Positions 6,525 to 10,053 of a stretch of DNA of 10,053 bases are shown here, in pieces (position 1 is the first letter of the stretch; each line of letters starts with the position of its first letter). A model generated the notes under the pieces. The model had not been told where the DNA came from. It worked only from the letters and a program-made list of their open reading frames with translations, and searched no databases. This stretch comes from Alphaproteobacteria bacterium. GTDB lineage: Bacteria; Pseudomonadota; Alphaproteobacteria; Rs-D84. The position numbers and the translations under genes were made by a program. The stretch is from positions 1-10,053 of the forward strand of contig JAGCRE010000061.1 of NCBI GenBank assembly GCA_017964865.1, written 5' to 3'.

Positions 6525-8747
6525 ATGAGAAAAGCACACATAATAATGTTGTCTTTAATGCTGGCAACCCCTGCATTTGCGGCGGTTGTGCCGGAATACA
6601 CTGACAACACAATCAACTATATTGATGTTGATGATGGCACCATGGTTGATGCGGGAATGGTTATTGGTACTGACGGTTCCGCACGACGTGCAATTCCATC
6701 GGGGGCCGCTGTTCGTCCGGCAACATCGTCAAGAATGACATCTCGTTCTTCGTCATCTGAACCAACATCTACTAATCGCAGCATTGCCCAGCGTGGTGCC
6801 GCGGTTGCCAGAACGGCGTCAGGAACAAACGCGGCACGTAACACACAACGTGCAACTGTTTCGCGTACATCAAATACAAATCCGGCACGTGTTTCGATGA
6901 CAACTACTAAGGTCCAGGCACAAACAATGTCTGGTGGTGTCCGCCCGGCAAGTGTTTCGGCACGAACCCCATCAATTGCATCGGTATCTGTATCTAATAA
7001 TAATACGGTTACAACAATTGCCGAAACGGTCAAGACTGTAACTGAAAATTTGGATTCATTGTCTGAACTGTCTGATTACTGCAAATCGCAATACACACAA
7101 TGTATGGATAACTTCTGTAATGTATTGGACGACAACCAGGGTCGTTGTTCATGCAGCAAGAATGTCAAAAACTATGAAAAGACCGAAAATGCGCTGCGTG
7201 CCGCAACCGAAGAACTTCAGGAAGTTGCCCAACGTATTCAATATATCGGTTTGACTGCCGAAGAAATTTATACACTGTTCAAACAGACCGAGGCTGAAAT
7301 CGCATTACAAAACGCATCGGATAATTCGAAAATCAAAAATGATTTGGATCGTATTAAAAATATGATTGTACAAGTGAAAAGCGGTTCATCCAGTGCGGCC
7401 ATTACCGAAAACAGTGGTATCAGTATCGACTTTTCAAATCTGTTAAGTTTCAATATCGACAGTTATGGTTTTGATTTGTCTGGTTTGTTTGGCACAACAA
7501 CCACAACGAACACACAATCGATTGGTAACCAACGTGGTGAAGCATTATATAAATCTGCGGCCGCACGTTGCAAACAAGCGGTGTTAACAAATTGTTCGGC
7601 CAATGGTGTTGACATTGCGGTTATCGTAAATGCATATGATGTTGAAATTGATAAACAGTGCATATTATATGAACGTGCATTGACCGATTCGAACAATCAA
7701 ATGTTGGCAACGGTTCGTAATGCAAAAACAGTGCTGCAAAAGGCACGTTTGATGGTTGCCCAACAAAAGAATCAATATGATTTGCGTGGTTGCATATCCG
7801 CCCTGGATTCATGTATGCAGGATGATTACGTATGCGGTAACGATTACGAAGAATGTTTGGACCCAACGGGTAAATACATTGTCGAAGGCGAAGTTGTTGT
7901 CGGTTCTATGCCTGGCGTACCTGGTGGAAAATGGGATACCACAAAAAAGAAAGCCGTCAGTGGTTTATACTTGGTCTGGAACAAGGGTGGCACAACATCG
8001 GGTTCTAACATATGGGGTTCTGGCACCAGTTCATTAGCAAACGATTATACTATGGCAAAATATATACAAGAGACTCTTGGTTTGGATGATAACCGTAAAC
8101 AGGCACCAAAAGACATATCTGATATGTTACAAGCGAAAATTGGTTGGCACGATGACAAGACTGGTCGTAACTATGGTATGTGTATGACCGTTTTGAATAA
8201 ATGTCAAGATTACACATATGATACACAAACCGGTAAAGATCCGGTATATAACCCGAAAAATCAAATTATTTCGGAATATATGCAACGTGCATTCCGCCAG
8301 ATAAAAGCATCGCAAGACAACATCTTGTCAAAATATGCACAAAATTGTTTGTCGGATGTTAATGCGTGTTTAAGCCAGAATAACTATGGTTTTGGTGCAT
8401 CATCATCGGGATCGAACAATTATTCCGATATTGCGATTCGTGCATGTTTACCAGTAATTAATACATGCCGTTCGGTAACACTTGGTCTGGATGAAGCAGA
8501 TGTTCAACCGGGTAACTTTGCAGATATCTATGTATGGTTGGATGCGGGTATTTCAACGACATACGAACAAAGCTGTAAAGATTCTGGAGGTACATGGAAC
8601 GCGGCAAGCAATTCACCATACGCCGGAACTTGTACTTGTTCTGGATCGGGGCTCCAACAGTCAACGGATAAGAAGACTTGTGTGTGTACAAATGGTGGTA
8701 CTTGGGATGCAACTTTAGACACACCGGCTTGCGTAGTAGAACAATAG
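6525..8747 (+). CDS. Exported cysteine-rich protein of unknown function
   Basis: A 740-aa protein. The signal peptide is at residues 1-19 or 20 (basic start, hydrophobic core, PAFA cleavage motif). Residues about 50-160 are low complexity, rich in Ser, Thr, Ala and Arg, like a flexible or glycosylatable spacer. The body has 24 cysteines, including six exact C-x6-C pairs starting at residues 186, 423, 437, 553, 608 and 641, and a C-x7-C at 349, mostly in predicted helices, with coiled-coil-like stretches at 211-285 and 380-415. The C-terminus holds two short repeats of the form C-x2or3-GGTW-(N/D)A (684-693 and 721-729) with CxC motifs. An even cysteine count in an exported protein suggests disulfides. 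The start has GGAAAGGA six bases upstream. No family is recognised. It has its own promoter and terminator, so it is probably monocistronic. A surface or periplasmic structural role is a guess. Confidence 0.9.
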   Translation: MRKAHIIMLSLMLATPAFAAVVPEYTDNTINYIDVDDGTMVDAGMVIGTDGSARRAIPSGAAVRPATSSRMTSRSSSSEPTSTNRSIAQRGAAVARTASGTNAARNTQRATVSRTSNTNPARVSMTTTKVQAQTMSGGVRPASVSARTPSIASVSVSNNNTVTTIAETVKTVTENLDSLSELSDYCKSQYTQCMDNFCNVLDDNQGRCSCSKNVKNYEKTENALRAATEELQEVAQRIQYIGLTAEEIYTLFKQTEAEIALQNASDNSKIKNDLDRIKNMIVQVKSGSSSAAITENSGISIDFSNLLSFNIDSYGFDLSGLFGTTTTTNTQSIGNQRGEALYKSAAARCKQAVLTNCSANGVDIAVIVNAYDVEIDKQCILYERALTDSNNQMLATVRNAKTVLQKARLMVAQQKNQYDLRGCISALDSCMQDDYVCGNDYEECLDPTGKYIVEGEVVVGSMPGVPGGKWDTTKKKAVSGLYLVWNKGGTTSGSNIWGSGTSSLANDYTMAKYIQETLGLDDNRKQAPKDISDMLQAKIGWHDDKTGRNYGMCMTVLNKCQDYTYDTQTGKDPVYNPKNQIISEYMQRAFRQIKASQDNILSKYAQNCLSDVNACLSQNNYGFGASSSGSNNYSDIAIRACLPVINTCRSVTLGLDEADVQPGNFADIYVWLDAGISTTYEQSCKDSGGTWNAASNSPYAGTCTCSGSGLQQSTDKKTCVCTNGGTWDATLDTPACVVEQ

Positions 8748-8761
8748 TTACAAGCAATTAT

Positions 8762-8799
8762 AAAAAACACCACCGCCCAATCGGGCGGTGGTGTTTTTT
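8762..8799. terminator. Strong, probably bidirectional intrinsic terminator
   Basis: A perfect 17-base inverted repeat (8762-8778 with 8783-8799) around the loop AATC. The GC-rich core CACCACCGCCC is flanked by A6 on the left and T6 on the right, so it has a U-tract in either direction. It lies 14 bases after the stop of the cysteine-rich gene and also faces the oppositely oriented barrel gene. Confidence 0.93.
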
Positions 8800-8846
8800 C
8801 CCCAAACAATCACTTGTTTTTTGTCATCGCAAACATATTCCATTAC

Positions 8847-8879
8847 GTGTCATCCTGTGGCTTGACCACAGGATGACAC
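8847..8879. repeat. Perfect 14-bp palindromic element in intergenic DNA
   Basis: GTGTCATCCTGTGG (8847-8860) and its exact complement (8866-8879) enclose the loop CTTGA. No T-run follows on either side, so it is not a standard terminator. The form resembles the dispersed short palindromes carrying GTCATCC with a CTTGACCAC loop that I recall from other Alphaproteobacteria such as Rickettsiales. That resemblance is from memory and was not searched. Confidence 0.7.
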
Positions 8880-8908
8880 ATATAAAAAGCTCTCAAAAAA
8901 ATAACAAA

Positions 8909-9643
8909 TTAAAACAGGATGTTTACTTTTGCACCAACTTGGGCCTCGTCATTTTCAAATTCGTAATCAAAATGCCCAATGTATTGTGTTCGACCAAACT
9001 GGCACACCAGTTTCAGGTTTAACCATTCCTGATTATATACTGGGGCCGTTGCCTTACGAAATGTAAATCCGGCACCTGCCCGCCAATTTGGATCAAGACG
9101 AAAATATGATTCCGGTATAAAATCAATAAACGACATACCACGCGTATCATCAAAAACCCACGTCGATTTTATCGTTGCCGCCAATGTCAATCCCGACCAT
9201 TGCCGACCAAAACGAAGTCCCGCATAGTATGATGAATTTGCATAATCGGGTGTTCGCACATGTTCCGAACCACCAAACCGCAAACCAAACAATGCATCCG
9301 ATACCATATGTGCATCGTTATCGCCTGCACGTGCCATACGATATACACCGCCAACATCAACACTGGAAAATCCGTCTTGGGTTCCAGTAAAGTCAATTTG
9401 GTAATGTGCATTTGCACCAATCGACAAGCGGTCGTTTAATCCGTATGAAAACGCCTGACCAAATCTTAGAATATCGTGTTCATATTCATGTCCATATGAC
9501 ACCATCGATTCAGATAAAATTGCTTCATCACTTAATAAAAACAGTGGGTCCGATGTATCGGTTGCCAATTCATATTCTGCACGTGCCGACAATGGCATCG
9601 TGACAGCCAACATAAAAAACAAAGTCCAAATTTTTTTTGGCAT
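8909..9643 (-). CDS. Outer-membrane beta-barrel protein
   Basis: A 244-aa protein when started at the ATG at 9643. A longer reading from GTG at 9652 adds three residues but starts inside the Shine-Dalgarno; AAGGGG (9652-9657) lies eight bases before the ATG. Residues 1-22 are a signal peptide (KK start, hydrophobic core, SARA cleavage motif). The mature part alternates polar and aromatic/hydrophobic residues in short strands, for example the segments SYYAGLRFGRQW and LTLAATIKSTWVF. It ends in VNILF with a terminal Phe, the usual Bam-complex recognition end. A strand pattern of about 10 to 12 is suggested by eye. It could be a porin or transporter; the substrate is unknown. It lies downstream of a second barrel gene in the same orientation and converges on the cysteine-rich gene. 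Confidence 0.87.
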   Translation of the reverse strand: MPKKIWTLFFMLAVTMPLSARAEYELATDTSDPLFLLSDEAILSESMVSYGHEYEHDILRFGQAFSYGLNDRLSIGANAHYQIDFTGTQDGFSSVDVGGVYRMARAGDNDAHMVSDALFGLRFGGSEHVRTPDYANSSYYAGLRFGRQWSGLTLAATIKSTWVFDDTRGMSFIDFIPESYFRLDPNWRAGAGFTFRKATAPVYNQEWLNLKLVCQFGRTQYIGHFDYEFENDEAQVGAKVNILF

Positions 9644-9681
9644 ATACCCCACCCCTTTTTATTTTTCTATATAACTATATC

Positions 9682-9713
9682 GGTGACAACCGGGCGTTTG
9701 CCCGATTATCACC
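9682..9713. repeat. Interrupted hairpin between the two barrel genes
   Basis: CGGGC and GCCCG (9691-9695, 9700-9704) around GTTT are extended outward by AA/TT and GGTGA/TCACC with two mismatches. On the minus strand it follows the stop of the upstream barrel gene but has no T-run after it, so termination or mRNA 3'-end stabilisation is uncertain. Confidence 0.45.
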
Positions 9714-9751
9714 CAATATGTTTTTCATAAATGCGTTTTTCAGTTTTTATT

Positions 9752-10053
9752 TTAGAACTGGAATATCGCACGCAGACCAACCGACATTTCTTGGTTGTTT
9801 TCTAACTTAGCCTTACCAATCTCGGTCAAGCCAGCATTGAAACCAACCGCCGGTTCATACCAGTACAGGTCGCGTTCCATACCATTTGCACTGTCATACA
9901 ATGATGCACGTGCATACAACCCCAACGCAAACCAATCGTTTGGCTGCCAACCGATTTCACCTTTGATGCTGAACTGGTTATGCCAGTCATAGTGTCCAAA
10001 GATACCTTCGACATTTAATGTCCAATCTTCGTCCAGAACACTGAACACGCCCA
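9752..10053 (-). CDS. Outer-membrane beta-barrel protein, C-terminal part
   Basis: The reading frame is open to the window edge, with GTG at 10046-10048 as an internal valine codon rather than a start, so about 100 C-terminal residues are seen and the N-terminus is outside. The sequence alternates hydrophobic and polar residues in strands typical of a barrel (GEIGWQPNDWFALGLYARAS, then YEPAVGFNAG) with short charged loops, and ends in LRAIFQF with a terminal Phe after the TAA-proximal strand. Like its downstream neighbour it is probably exported. Whether the two are paralogues cannot be judged from this portion. An intergenic stretch of 108 bp with a hairpin separates them. Confidence 0.82.
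   Translation of the reverse strand, partial: GVFSVLDEDWTLNVEGIFGHYDWHNQFSIKGEIGWQPNDWFALGLYARASLYDSANGMERDLYWYEPAVGFNAGLTEIGKAKLENNQEMSVGLRAIFQF

Noticed and set aside
6617..7033. 138-aa minus-strand open frame rich in Val and Arg
   Set aside because: It is opposite the low-complexity spacer of the cysteine-rich protein; biased composition keeps the reverse frame open.
8847..8879. Palindrome as a terminator for the 8909-9643 gene
   Set aside because: No U-tract follows the stem on the minus strand, and the adjacent 8762-8799 hairpin already has one in both directions.
1..10053. tRNA, rRNA, CRISPR, insertion sequence or riboswitch
   Set aside because: None of the intergenic stretches holds a cloverleaf, a regular spaced repeat, a transposase remnant or a leader of riboswitch size.

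Overview
The window looks like chromosomal DNA from a low-GC, AT-biased alphaproteobacterium, probably an uncultured host- or gut-associated lineage. Three things point there: a MucR/Ros-family regulator, an RHH_4 ribbon-helix-helix protein (both typically alphaproteobacterial families), and sequence that is roughly 40% GC by eye with compact operons. The genus cannot be fixed from sequence alone. No tRNA, rRNA, CRISPR array, transposase or phage structural module was seen, and no gene-free stretch exceeds about 160 bases.

Layout. (1) 1-731, plus strand: a tight operon with the tail of an unidentified gene, a 144-aa possible SUKH/SMI1-KNR4-like protein, and a 70-aa RHH_4 protein. (2) 670-5043, minus strand: a three-gene operon reading MucR-like regulator, membrane-anchored GH24 lysozyme with TPRs, then a single ORF that fuses YbeY (rRNA-maturation endonuclease) to Lnt (apolipoprotein N-acyltransferase). 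The last gene overlaps the RHH_4 gene tail-to-tail by 62 bp. (3) 5123-6400, plus strand: rarA (mgsA), divergent from the MucR-like gene across a very AT-rich 79-bp spacer with a good promoter for the minus-strand operon. (4) 6525-8747, plus strand: a 740-aa secreted cysteine-rich protein with its own promoter, closed by a strong hairpin terminator. (5) 8909-10053, minus strand: two outer-membrane beta-barrel genes, the second cut by the window end.

The theme is the cell envelope: lipoprotein maturation (Lnt), peptidoglycan cleavage (GH24), a disulfide-rich exported protein and two porin-like barrels. rarA is the housekeeping exception. The most unusual items are the YbeY-Lnt fusion, whose linker carries 11 cysteines in 22 residues like a small metallothionein; a MucR finger in which both zinc-binding histidines are tyrosine; and a secreted protein built on six exact C-x6-C pairs. 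Nothing here is an obvious defence or mobile system. Functions are assigned by recognition of motifs without database search.
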